Assembly (NCBI GenBank): GCA_019752635.1
Contig: JAIELX010000100.1
Span: 1 to 64,000, forward strand
DNA: 64,000 nt
Direction of reading: 5' to 3'
Source: Candidatus Obscuribacterales bacterium
GTDB taxonomy: Bacteria > Cyanobacteriota > Vampirovibrionia > Obscuribacterales > Obscuribacteraceae
Shown here: positions 8,166 to 19,200 of the stretch, in pieces
How positions within the stretch are numbered: position 1 is the first letter of the stretch
Layout: every line of letters begins with the position of its first letter
Made by a program: the position numbers and the translations under genes
Notes under the pieces: generated by a model
Seen by the model: only the letters and a program-made list of their open reading frames with translations
Told to the model about the DNA's origin: nothing
The model's database searches: none

Positions 8166-9797
8166 CTAGTCCTTCGTCACAGAAACGACAAACGGCCTCT
8201 GCTTGTGTTCCTTCGCCACGTTTTCTTCGGGCAGAGCGGGGAAGTTTCCGTCACGGATGCCATAAATGTGGGGAGACATGATCTCCAGTCCGGCTTCATT
8301 GAATGCATCTAAAATGCACTCATGCAACCTTGAGTATGTCGCAGGAATGGCTTTGGCCACGTCTGTGTGGGCGTTCAATTCATAAGTTATGGTGAAGTCG
8401 CCTAGTTCCGTCGCCAGGACGAATGGTGCCGGCTCCTTCACGATCCCTGGTGTTTTGTTGGCGGCTGCCAGCAGCAGATCACGAACCTTTCGCCACGGGG
8501 CGTCGTAGCCTATAGTCACTTGCGTGTAGAGAACGAGCTCACCAGTGGTTGCCATCTTGCTGTAGTTAACAATGTCAGAGCCCAGTACTTGTCCGTTTGG
8601 AATTGAGACAATTTCGTTCTTCGGGGTCATGATGCGAGTCACGAAGACGGTTTTCTCAAGCACGTCTCCGGTGTGATTGCCAATCTTGATTCTGTCGCCG
8701 GTTTTGAAGGCGTTGGAATACGTGAGCACTGTGCCGCCAATCACATGACCAACTATTTGGCTTGAACCCAGCGATATCAGCAGACCAAGTAGTAGCCCCA
8801 CTTGCTTGAAAGCATCGGATTCCCAACCGGGAAAATAAGGTAGCGCAAGCACCAGCGCTAAGGCGATCACAAGCAATCGCACCAATGTGTAGCTTGGTTT
8901 CGCCCAGTCGCGATCGAATCCCGAAAATCTTATGGAGCCTGCCTCTAACGCATCAAAAAAGAATCGCGCAAAAGCAAGGATTCCCTGGGTTGCAACTACA
9001 ATTACTACGATTACAAGCAACTTTGGCAGGTAGCCGACGATTCCTTCAAAAACAGAAACAACCGGGTACCAGGAAGTTTCGCGCACTGTTTCTGCTAAGT
9101 GTTTGGTAGAGGGCCAGGTGTCCAGAACCACCAGAAGCGCAAAATAAAAACAGATGCCAATCAAGAACATTTGTCCGACTTGGACCCCTGAGACAAGAAG
9201 GTTCGTGAGCATCTTAGAACTAAGTAGCTCCGCTTCCTGAATCTTCACAGATCTGATGATCGAGTCCTGCCACTTCTTGATGCGATCAACCAGAGCAGCA
9301 ATCACACGACAGATGATGGCAATGGACATCATAAACAACAGGACCATTGCGGCCGTCAGTCCAGTAGCAAAAGCGATTCTGCCCGCAGTTAGTTCTTCGA
9401 CCCTCTTGGTCAACACAAGCCGAAGCTTCGAGGCGAATTGCGCCGCCATCTGGCGAGTTGAATCCTTAGCCACCTTGGCGTCAGAAATAGTAGCCGTCGC
9501 AATGACTTTGTTGCCGTAGATAACAGCTGTGCCTTCCGGTACTTCCTTTACGTGTATCTGCGACGAATCAAACTTCTGATCGTCGGCCAGCTCGCGGACA
9601 ATTTCAGCTGTGCGACTCGCTCGCTCTGTGGGCTTCAATCCGTCCAATGTCGAGTAGTAGATGAAGAGCCGTTGCCCTTCATGTAACACGGCTGCTGGAG
9701 TCTCTGCGTCTGAGCCATCAGCTGGAGCGTCAGCCTCAACTCTAAGAGAGCAGGAAACCAACACGGCAAGCATCAGCGCAATTATTGTTCGAAACAT
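8166..9797 (-). CDS. MscS-family mechanosensitive ion channel
   Basis: This 543-residue protein is a small-conductance-type channel. It starts at ATG 9797, with GGA 7 bases upstream; an in-frame TTG two codons earlier is less likely. Residues 1-22 are a signal peptide, followed by a periplasmic domain to about 140, then several membrane helices (about 143-168, 205-225, 255-275, 310-330). The Gly/Ala/Ser-rich pore-lining helix is the LLLGLLISLGSSQIVGHVIGG region. The MscS beta-domain follows immediately: GDRIKIGNHTGDVLEKTVFVTRI, then IPNGQVL and INYS-type residues, and the alpha/beta C-terminal domain to about 520. It releases solutes on hypo-osmotic shock. The gene stands alone; an unusual hairpin lies upstream (9876-9926). 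Confidence 0.92.
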   Translation of the reverse strand: MFRTIIALMLAVLVSCSLRVEADAPADGSDAETPAAVLHEGQRLFIYYSTLDGLKPTERASRTAEIVRELADDQKFDSSQIHVKEVPEGTAVIYGNKVIATATISDAKVAKDSTRQMAAQFASKLRLVLTKRVEELTAGRIAFATGLTAAMVLLFMMSIAIICRVIAALVDRIKKWQDSIIRSVKIQEAELLSSKMLTNLLVSGVQVGQMFLIGICFYFALLVVLDTWPSTKHLAETVRETSWYPVVSVFEGIVGYLPKLLVIVVIVVATQGILAFARFFFDALEAGSIRFSGFDRDWAKPSYTLVRLLVIALALVLALPYFPGWESDAFKQVGLLLGLLISLGSSQIVGHVIGGTVLTYSNAFKTGDRIKIGNHTGDVLEKTVFVTRIMTPKNEIVSIPNGQVLGSDIVNYSKMATTGELVLYTQVTIGYDAPWRKVRDLLLAAANKTPGIVKEPAPFVLATELGDFTITYELNAHTDVAKAIPATYSRLHECILDAFNEAGLEIMSPHIYGIRDGNFPALPEENVAKEHKQRPFVVSVTKD

Positions 9798-9833
9798 AAG
9801 CAAATCCTACGGTTTTGCCCTACAGGATAAACT

Positions 9834-9948
9834 CATGACCGTGATAGATCTACTTCGAATTCAAGTTTTTCTTCTGCCGTAAATCCTTTCGTCAGGTTGC
9901 ACCTATCTGAGGAAAGGATTTACGGCGAGTCGCTTGATAACGGTCATG
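9834..9948. repeat. Inverted duplication with a long hairpin upstream of mscS-type gene
   Basis: GCCGTAAATCCTTTC (9876-9890) pairs perfectly with GAAAGGATTTACGGC (9912-9926); after one mismatch TCAG/CTGA adds four more pairs around an 11-base loop. Outside this, CATGACCGT (9834-9842) is inverted as ACGGTCATG (9940-9948). Each arm can encode a version of the same peptide, MTVIKRLAVNPFLR on minus and MTVIDLLRI... on plus. The left arm has about 18 extra bases. It looks like an inverted copy of the 3' end of the small gene at 9903-10088. No T-tract follows either side, so it is not a standard terminator. Confidence 0.75.
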
Positions 9949-10088
9949 CCCTCTTGCTTTCTATTGTCTTTCGCTTTTGCATCGATGAAGGGATGCCTGA
10001 ATCCCCGGCCGGCGGCAATCAGTTTCTCTTGATTCAAGGCACTCGCCCCTTTCGTAGAAGCAGGTCTTGAGATTGGTGTTTGGCTCAT
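9903..10088 (-). CDS. Small basic protein, 61 aa, unknown
   Basis: A 61-residue frame starts at ATG 10088, with AGGG about 10 bases upstream. The product (MSQTPISRPASTKGASALNQ...) has a Ser/Thr/Pro-rich N-terminus, a basic middle (GRGFRHPFIDAKAKDNRKQEG) and ends MTVIKRLAVNPFLR. There is no signal peptide or membrane segment. Its last 14 codons form one arm of an inverted duplication. The gene is on the same strand as, and upstream of, the MscS channel gene, separated by about 105 bases. Evidence for coding is the reasonable start and composition only. It may equally be a chance frame or a truncated gene. Confidence 0.4.
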   Translation of the reverse strand: MSQTPISRPASTKGASALNQEKLIAAGRGFRHPFIDAKAKDNRKQEGMTVIKRLAVNPFLR

Positions 10089-10212
10089 AGAATTGTCGCC
10101 CTGGAACTGATGATGCAATCAAGCGAATGATTTGCGGGATTGAGAAGAACGTCCGCAATGCTGCATAGTTCGTATAAAATAGTTCGTTTCCCTGTCGGTG
10201 GAAGTGTCACTT

Positions 10213-13200
10213 ATGGTAGTCGGGAATTGGATAAAGCTCGCTTCTAGCATCATGCTGGCTTCGTTGAGTGCGCAAGCCACTTTGGCACAGAGTGCCACTG
10301 ATTCTCTACAGTCGACCAGCGCTACTCCGCCGCGCAGTATTAATCTGGACTTAGCATCGAGCAATGCAACAGTTGCTGCTCCGAATCAGACGGCGACAAA
10401 CCCGGTTACTATTCAAGTTGGCGACTCGACGCAAACTGTCACCGCGGGGCAACTATTGACGCCTGCGCAAATGGTCGCGGTAATGCAAGTTCTCCACACC
10501 GGAACGCAGAGCCTTGTGCTTAACGCTGATGGAACTGCATCTGGTGGCAGCATGAATATCAATCCATATATTGCGCAGAATCTATCGACTCTTAACATAC
10601 CAGTAGGAGTAACGGTTTACGATCGGTCAAGCGTCCTGAACGTTGCAGGTAATCTAACCAATGCAGGCAATCTGTTCTCCGTGGCCCAAAACTCAACGAC
10701 ATTTACAAGCACGATAAGCGCAGCAAACATATTCAATCTGCAAGGCGCGCTTATCAGTTCCGTTCAAACAGCCACCGGCGGACTGAACCTCAATTTAATC
10801 GCAGCGAATAACATCGTTAATGCGGGCCGCATAATCAGTTCCGGACAGCTAAACGTATCGGCAGGAGGCTCAATAATAAATGCTCTGCCTTCAGGCCTGA
10901 CCGGACCGACTCCGACAATGCAGGCATTCGCCAATCTCAACCTCAATGCCGGCAACATTGTGAACAGCGGGCTCCTAAGCTCGACCAACTCTAACGTCAA
11001 CCTCGCTGCACAGCAGCTCCAATCGACTCTCCAGAATCTCACGATCAACAACACCGGTGGATCTGTTCAGGCGTTGCTCGGCTCCATAAATGCGGGCGAT
11101 TTGTTGAACAACACAAACATCAGCCTGGTCGGCGGAGACTGGCTGTCCAGAGAACTGAACTTGGAGGCCGGAACCGGGACGATCAACGCAGATATAGAGC
11201 AACTGAGCGGCGTGTTAAACAGCTATGCAGGAGCTGCATACTTTTTGGCAAATGCTCCGACCCTGACGCTGGGCAATAACTCTATCACTGGCGATCCCAC
11301 ATTTGCCAGCACCGGCAATATTGTGATCAACGGTGCCATCGCTCCGGCCGAAGCACTTGCCATAATTGCCGGGGGCAACATAACATCGACCGGCGACGCT
11401 TCAATCAGTCAGTCCGGTGCTTTTCCTGTTACTTTAATCGCTGGCGCGAACATTATAGGGGGCGGTCTTTCAGGCAATCAGACTTTCGACAATGCTTCCG
11501 CAACAGTAGGCTCTGTCACCATCCAATTAGACGGTAGCCGTGGCGGAAATATCGACTTTACGGCCGGAGCATCGGTGCCTGTCATTACAAATCATGGCGG
11601 TGGAGTTACTCTAATTGCCAACTCGAACAGTGCCACTACGGGCAATATCTGGTTTCCCGGCGCAGGAACCAGCATTGATACTTCCGATACGTCAGGAGCT
11701 GGTGGCAATGTTCTGCTCCTTGCCGGGGGCAGCGGCGGTATCGCTAATTCCGGGGCGATAGCTCAATCGATTCAGCTTGGGGATGTTATTACAGGAGGTG
11801 TTCCTGGCGGCTCTATAAGTATCTATGCTGCTAAACCCGTAATTACCAGCGGAGCGACAGCGACTTTTGCAGCTGACGGTTCAAGCTCCGCCACTTTTGG
11901 TCCGGGGCTCACAAACAACAACGGTTCTATTAAAGTGGGAAGCCTGGTTACTATCGGTGCCGGTGGTGCACAGGGAAGCGGTGGCACGACTGCCGGAACT
12001 AACGATGGGGCTCCCGGTGGCGCCGGCGCAAATGGGGGCAATGTTACTGTTCTGGCCGGGCTTAACTTCGACGCGACGAACATACTGTCCTACGGCGGTG
12101 GTGGCGGCGGTGGCGGCGGCGGCTCGACGTCGACTATGCTTGCCGGCGGTGCCGGTGGTGTTGGCGGTGCCGGTGGTACTGGCGGCGGCATCTCGGTCAG
12201 AGCTGTCACTGGCTCTATCAATCTAAGCGGGGAGACAAATTCGTCCGGTGGTGGCGGCGGTGGCGGTGGCGGCGCAGGGTCGACCGGCGGCATCAACAGT
12301 AGTGGCGCTGTCGGCGTCGGAGGGGCAGGAGGCTCTGCCGGGGTGATTACCCTCCTTGCAGGACAGAGTCTTGATGTTAGCGGTGCGATAGTGGCTTCAG
12401 ATGGTGGAGTCGGTGGAAATGGAGGACGGGATCAGTCCTATGGTAGCGGAGGTCCCGGTGGAGGTGGTGGCGCCAGTCTCGGCGGTTCCGGCGGCGGCGG
12501 CGGCAGTGGTGGTAGTGGCGGCGTAAATACTTTCAGAACCACCGGCACGGGTGGCAGTGGCGGCAATGGTGCTGTCAGCGGTGGTGGCGGCGGCAGCGGA
12601 GGTGTGGGACCGACGGGGAACGGAGGCGGTGGCGCCGGCGGTGGGGGGATTGCCGGCGGTGGCGCTGCCGGCGCATCGGGCTCGGGGACTATCCTTCCTG
12701 GACGCCAAGGGTTCCCCGGCGCTTCAACGCTCAGTTATGCCTATGGGTCGGGTGGTGCCTTGGGTGGAGCTAGTGCCAATGGAGCCAGCATAGTGATCAG
12801 TTTACCGGGCAGTTCGACTTTTGGTCTTGTGCAATTCGAGGCAGATTCGGACGGAGCTGGCGGTGTCAATATTGGCTTTTCTGCCGGACTTATGGGTACT
12901 TACAATCTTTCAGGTGCAACGATAAGTGGCATCATAACTAATAATGCGTCATTCACAATGACCAATGGAGCTTCTTCTCTTGTTCTGAAAAACGCAAGCG
13001 GCGCACCTATTTCTACGCAAGCCCAAGCCATTACATATCTGTCTACAATTTATCCCACTTTCACACGAATGCTCGGTGCCGGGATGAACGGTGGTTCCGC
13101 GGCTCCACTCCTGGTTGCCGGTGGAGGCTTGGGCGGGCGACAATCCGGTATTGGAGCCAATGGAACAAATGGTGGCGGAGCGGGTTTCGGCGCATCCGGA

Positions 13201-16200
13201 GCCGGGGTGACGCTTGGCGCGCATAACATAACGATGAGTTCCGCGAGTGCTCCCAATGTTTATGGTGGCACTGTTTCCGTTTCAACTCTGGCTTCCCTTG
13301 ACACCAAGACGTATTTTACAAACGCCGACTATACGTCCCTGTCAGTTGCCGCCGCTTCAATGACTGCCGGAACACTTATCTCGGCGGGAGGCTTGCAAGC
13401 CACCACCAATGTCAGTATCAATGGAGTCAATTTTGGAACTTCGGCAGCGGCCGGTACATATACCGGACCTTCGTCGCTAACTCTTATTGAGAGTGGGACC
13501 CCTTACACAATAGGCAGTGGCGCTCTGGTAACTCCGGCTGAGTTTATAGCGCTGTTACAGGCATCTTACGGTTCTCAGAGTCTTGTACTAAGTGGCACCG
13601 GAGCCGGAACGGGGATTGCTACCGGCGGTAGCTTCACGCTCTCGTCAAGCAATATCCCGATTGGTGGATTCTCTGCGCTAAATCTTCCTGCGGGTGTAAC
13701 TGAAAATGTCGATCAAACTGTAACCGCCTTCAATATTAGTGGTAACGCCGTCGTCAACGGCAGAATTAATTTCGAAGCATCGAGTGCACAGCTTAACGTC
13801 GGAGGCATCACCAGCATCGGTGCAAGCGGTAGTGTGATCTTTAACGGTAGCATTGGCGGAGCCATAGTTTCGAGTGGAAATCTCAATGTTGCCGGCAATC
13901 TAAACCTCGGCTCCGCTGCCGGGTCCACAGTATCGCTCGTTTCTGCTCAAAGTATCGGCATCAGTGGCAGCATTTTGAGCGCTAACGCGTTTACTAGCGG
14001 CAACTTAACAATGATCGCCGGTGCCAGTCTTAGCCCTAGCCCGCCTTCCGGCACAGTTAGCTTCAACAGTGGCTCGGCGACTGGCGGCACCCTCCAGGTA
14101 GGTGGCGCTGTCTCCACATCTGGTGGCAATTTCAGCGCTGTCGCATACAGAGGAGGCGGCTTTGACGGAAACATTGTAGTTCTTGGTGCAGTTAACACCG
14201 GTGGTTCCAAAACTAACGGCGATCTAACGATGATTGCCGGTGCAACTTCGGGAACCGGCATATTCATAAACAACGTGATCACCGGTGGCTCTGCCGGCAG
14301 TGGCAACAGCGGCGCTGTTACACTGCTTGCTGCCACGCCTGTAATCTCGGGAGGCGGCAGCGTGAGCATTTCATCTGGAGTGCTATCGCCAATCCCTCCT
14401 TTTGTCACAAGCGGCTTGATGCTTACTAACGCTTCTGTGATTACCGGCAATATACAAACTTCGGGGTCTGGTGGTTTGAGTGGGACCGGAGGCAGTAATG
14501 CCGGTGGCAACGGCTTTAATGGAGGTGCAGGCGGCAATGGAGCCGCCATCACTATTTCAGCTGCCGGAGACATCAGAACGGGCAATCTCCTTTCTTATGG
14601 AGGAGGAGGCGGCGGTGGCGGCGGCGGTGCCAGTAGCAACGGCGCTGCAGGCAATGGCGGAGCCGGGGGCTCGGCCGGTGCCATCTTGTTGACTAGCAGT
14701 CTTGGTAAGTTAAATATTCTTGGTGAAGTCAACTCCTCCGGTGGCGGTGGCGGCGGCGGCGGTGGCGCGGGTCTTGGAGTTAATGCCGCTCCTGGCACGG
14801 CCGGTGCGGGGGGCTCTTCCGCGCCGATCACGCTGTCGGCCGCTGGCAGCATGACTGTCAGTGGTGCAATTCTCGCTGTCGATGGTGGCGCAGGCGCTGT
14901 CGGTGGTCTTGCGACCGTCACCAGCAGCGGCGGGGGCGGTGGTGCAGGCGGACCCAGCCTAGGTGGGTCAGGTGGCGGTGGAGGCGGCGGCGCCGCAGCA
15001 GGTGCTGACTACTCAGGCGGCGGTGGTGGTGCAGGCAACGGTGCAGTCACCGGTGGCGGCGGTGGTGGCGGGGGAATTGGTACCGCCGGCGGTGGTTCCG
15101 GTGGGGAAGGCGGCGGCGCAACCGGTGGCGGCGCAGGCGGTCGCGCCGGAAGCGGTGTGGTGTTAAACGGATACAACGGTCTTGCAGGCAGTGCCGGTAC
15201 CTACATATATGGCAGCGCCGGAGCTGCCGGTGGGGCAGGCGGTGACGGGGGCAGAACCGGTACCTTAGGTGTTCAGTCTTTTATCGGGCTCTCAAGTTTC
15301 CTGGTTACAACAACTGCCACAAATACTTCCGGTTTTGTCAGCATCGTAGGAAATGACGGCACTGCAGGGCGCATATACTTTATCAACACCACTGCCACGG
15401 GGATAAACATAGGCGACGGTACTGCCGGCACAACTGCCATTCCAGTTGGAGGAACTTTTACCCTCATCAATTCCGGCAGCGGTAATGTAATTAACTTTGA
15501 TAATATCGGTTCAACCAGTCTGACGTCTGCCAATGCTCTTACAACTTACTTAGCTCTCAGGTATCCGTTCCCTACGTTTTTGAGTGATAAGAAGGGCTTC
15601 GGTGGTGCCGGTGGAACTGGAGCCGGGCTGGTGGCAAACGGTGGTTCAAGTGGGCAAAACGGCTTTGGTGGTACTGCACCCGGGTCTGCAGTCGCCACTG
15701 GAATAGGACATAACGGCGCCGCTATCTCCCTCAGCGGAAACACCATTTTGCTTAGCTCAGCCGCCGGACCTGCGAATGTTTATGGTGGCACCGTCGATAT
15801 CACAACCTACGGCGGTGCTGTTAGCCCTGTTTACTTGGCTAATGCAAACTACGGCGCCGGGGCGTCGACCGCGGCGGTTACGGTGACAGGTGCGAATTCA
15901 TTTACAACAGCAAGTGCAGTAAATGCAAAGAACTCGGTTGTGATTAGCGGCGTAAACTACGCTACATCTGCCGCGCCAGGTTCATATGCGGGGCTTGCTT
16001 CGTCGCGGATCACCGAGAGCAATAGTTTATACACCGTAAACAGTGGAATGCTAGTAACGCCGGCTGAATATATCGCTCTCGTGCAGAATGGCAGTTCCGC
16101 TCAAACCCTTATTCTGACGGGTACCGGACCGGGAACCGGATTCGCATCCGGCGGCAACTTCGATCTTGCCGCAGCAAACGTCCCCGTCGGTGGTTTCCAA

Positions 16201-19200
16201 AATCTCAATTTGCCCGATGGCGTTACGCAGAACGTTGACACCACTGTAACAACCTTCGAGAATAGCGGCTCGGCAATAATCAATGGCGCATTGAATTTTG
16301 CCGCTTCGAACGCCCAGCTCAATGTGGGCACAACAACCAGCATCGGCTTAAATGGATCTGTAAACTTCAATGGTGCCGGTGGTGGTGCCATTGTGTCAGG
16401 CTCCTCAATTAGCGTAGCGGGCAATCTTGCACTGGGTGTCAGCGCCGGTTCTACGCTGTCGCTATTTTCGGCTCAGAATATCAGCATCAATGGCAATATT
16501 GCCAGCCCCGGTGTCTTCACCAACGACCATCTCATCATAATTGCCGGAGCGAAGATTGTTCCCGACCCGCCATCAGGGGTGGTCAGTTTCAACAGCGGTT
16601 CAACCACCGGAGGCTTCGTTAACGTCGGCGGCAGTATCAGCACCAATGGCGGTAACCTGACTGTGGCAGCATACGGAGGCGTTGCGCCTTCAGCGGGCAG
16701 AATCACTATAACCGGCTCCATCAATAGCGGTGGACTGGCGGCCAATGGGAACGTAACACTCCTATCTGGAGCTTATTTTGGTACCGGAATCTCGACCGGT
16801 AGCATCAGCACCTCGGGTGCGGGTGGCGGCGGAACCGCAGGCTCTGTTACTCTGATGACCGCGCCGCCCGTTATAGCAGCGCCGGGCACCGTCAGTTTGG
16901 TCTCGGGCGTGCTTACGCCTAATCCACCCTTTGTTACAACGAGTATGACACTCAATAGCTCCAGGATCAACGTTGGAAGCATAACCACCGATGGTGCAAA
17001 CGGAACCGGAGGCAACGCGGGCGCGATCATTGTAAAGTCAGCCGCTCAAATCCAGACAGGCGCCATCAGCGCAAATGGAGGAACGGGAGCCGCAGGGATT
17101 AACGGGGTAACGCCAGGTCAAAGTGGCGCTGCTGGCGGTGCCGGCGGTGGAGGCGGCACCATAGCTGTATCAGGATCCGATGTCACTGTAGCTTCAGTCA
17201 GTGCCAATGGCGGCGCCGGCGGCTCCGGCGGTACTGCCGTCGACGGGATGTCCGGCGGCGCTGGCGGCGCCGGCGGTGATGGTGCCGACGGCATGGCCGG
17301 TTCTCCGGGCAACGATGGTGATCCGGGTGTGGTACCGGGTGCAAGTGGTGGCGACGGCTCAAGTGGCGGTGATGGCCAAGATGGGAGCGGGGCCGGTGCA
17401 GGCGGTGGCGGCGGCTCCGGGCAGTCGGGAGGAAGTGGCGGAGCCGGCGGAAGCGGCGGAGCCGGAGGCTCCTTTGAAGCGAGTAGCATTGGCGCGGTGG
17501 ATGTTGTTGCCATTTCGCTTCGTGGCGGCGATGGCGGCGCTGGCGGTGCGGCGGCGTCCGGCGGAAGCGGCGGCGTTGGCGGAGCGGGCGGTTCAGGTGG
17601 TTCTGGCGGTGTCGGTGGTGCTGGCGGTAGTGGCGGCAGTGGCAACGCGGGCACAGGAGGGATTGCCGACAACGGTACCAATAACGCCACCAATGGTGGC
17701 GCCGGTGGAGCCGGCGGGAACGGAGGCGCAGGCGGGAATGGTGGCAACTATGGCGTTGGAGGCGATGGAGGGAGCGGGGCCGACGGCGGTGATGGAGGCA
17801 ATGGTGGCGCCGGTGGCTCAGCCGGGAACGGCGGGACAATAAAGGTTACCGCGTTGGCATTTAATGTAGGAACAACAGATGTATCGGCAGGAGTGGCGGG
17901 AGCCGGAGGCGCGGGTGGCTCGGCCGGTAGCGGTGGGGCTGGAGGTATTGGCGGTCTCCCGGGCGATGGCGGAGCCGGCGGCAGTGGCGGCAATGCCGGC
18001 AACGGCGCAGCTGGTGGGAGCGGAGGCGCTTCTGCCACCGCAGGCAACACCAGCGGGAGCGGTGGTGCTGGCGGAGCGGGAGCCATCGGCGGGCGTGGAG
18101 GAAATGGCGGCATCGGTGCTACCGGAGGCAGCGGTGGTAACGGTGGAATTGGAGGCGACGGTGGCGTCGGGGGTAACGCAGGCGCTGTGAGTAATGGAGC
18201 CATCAGCGGCAATGGCGGCTTTGGTGGAAACGGTGGTTCGGGGGGCGCCGGCGGCTTCGGCGGCGCCAACAGCAGTGGCGTTCCGGGGACTGCTGGAACG
18301 GCAGGCTCGGCTGGTACCGCCGGTAGTGCTCCTAGCGGTGGAGTCGGTGGAATTGGAGGAAACGGGGGAGGACTCGGCGCAGGCGGTTCCGGTGGTACTG
18401 CTGGGACCGGCGGGCGGGGCAACAATGGTATCGCCGGAAGCAGTGGCGCTCCCGGAGCGATTGGATTGACCGGTAGCCCTGGCGTCGCCGGCACAATCGA
18501 TTTTAAAAAAGTGATACTGCCTGCGACGCCTGTGATTACAAGTTCGAACAATTCACTAGCTACAAGTATCTCTGCGAAGCCGTTGCAAATAGTATTGAAT
18601 TTACCGCCCTTAGGCATAACCTCAGCGTTAGTTCCAACGGACCTGACACGTTCACTGGGAAGGCAATCTGCCTCTAGAGAACTGGGTCAGGTTGACATGT
18701 CTCAACAATTGAAGGGCGGCGTTGCTGTCTTTCAAGAACAAGAAAGTATTGCCATATTCAACGGCTTTAGTTTCGACAGCAGCACCATAAGCCAAATAGC
18801 GCAGCAAGGAGTCTGCATTGGCGGGGGCTCCGGAGCAAATCGCTTGATTCTGGAGAAAGGAGCGATGCTGTTTGCTCCGCGAACAAAAATCACGGTAACG
18901 ACAAAGGAAGGCGATGTTCACATCAATGCCGGTGCAATAGCCATGATTTTTGAAGACGGTCATGATGTATCTATATTGGACCTCAGCGATTCAAGATCCG
19001 GCGATGTCGAAGTGTTTAGCACCGGTGGTGGCAGGGTCGTCCTGCAGCCGGGCAAGCAGGTGGTGTTAACCAGAAATGCTGCGGCAAGTTATGGTGCCAT
19101 AAACCCATCGCCGAAAATCGCTCAGCGAGGCCTCAAACAAACAACATTGGGAGATGGTATTACAGCCTACTCTTCAGACTTCTCAATCATATCGGCATTA

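Noticed and set aside
12090..15746. Several Pro-rich minus-strand frames opposite the giant gene
   Set aside because: Shadows of the poly-Gly blocks, with no ribosome sites.
17118..18617. Long minus-strand frames rich in Pro or His/Arg opposite the giant gene
   Set aside because: They are mirror images of the GGC/GGT repeat coding; the compositions (Pro runs, His/Arg runs) are artefacts of the complementary codons.
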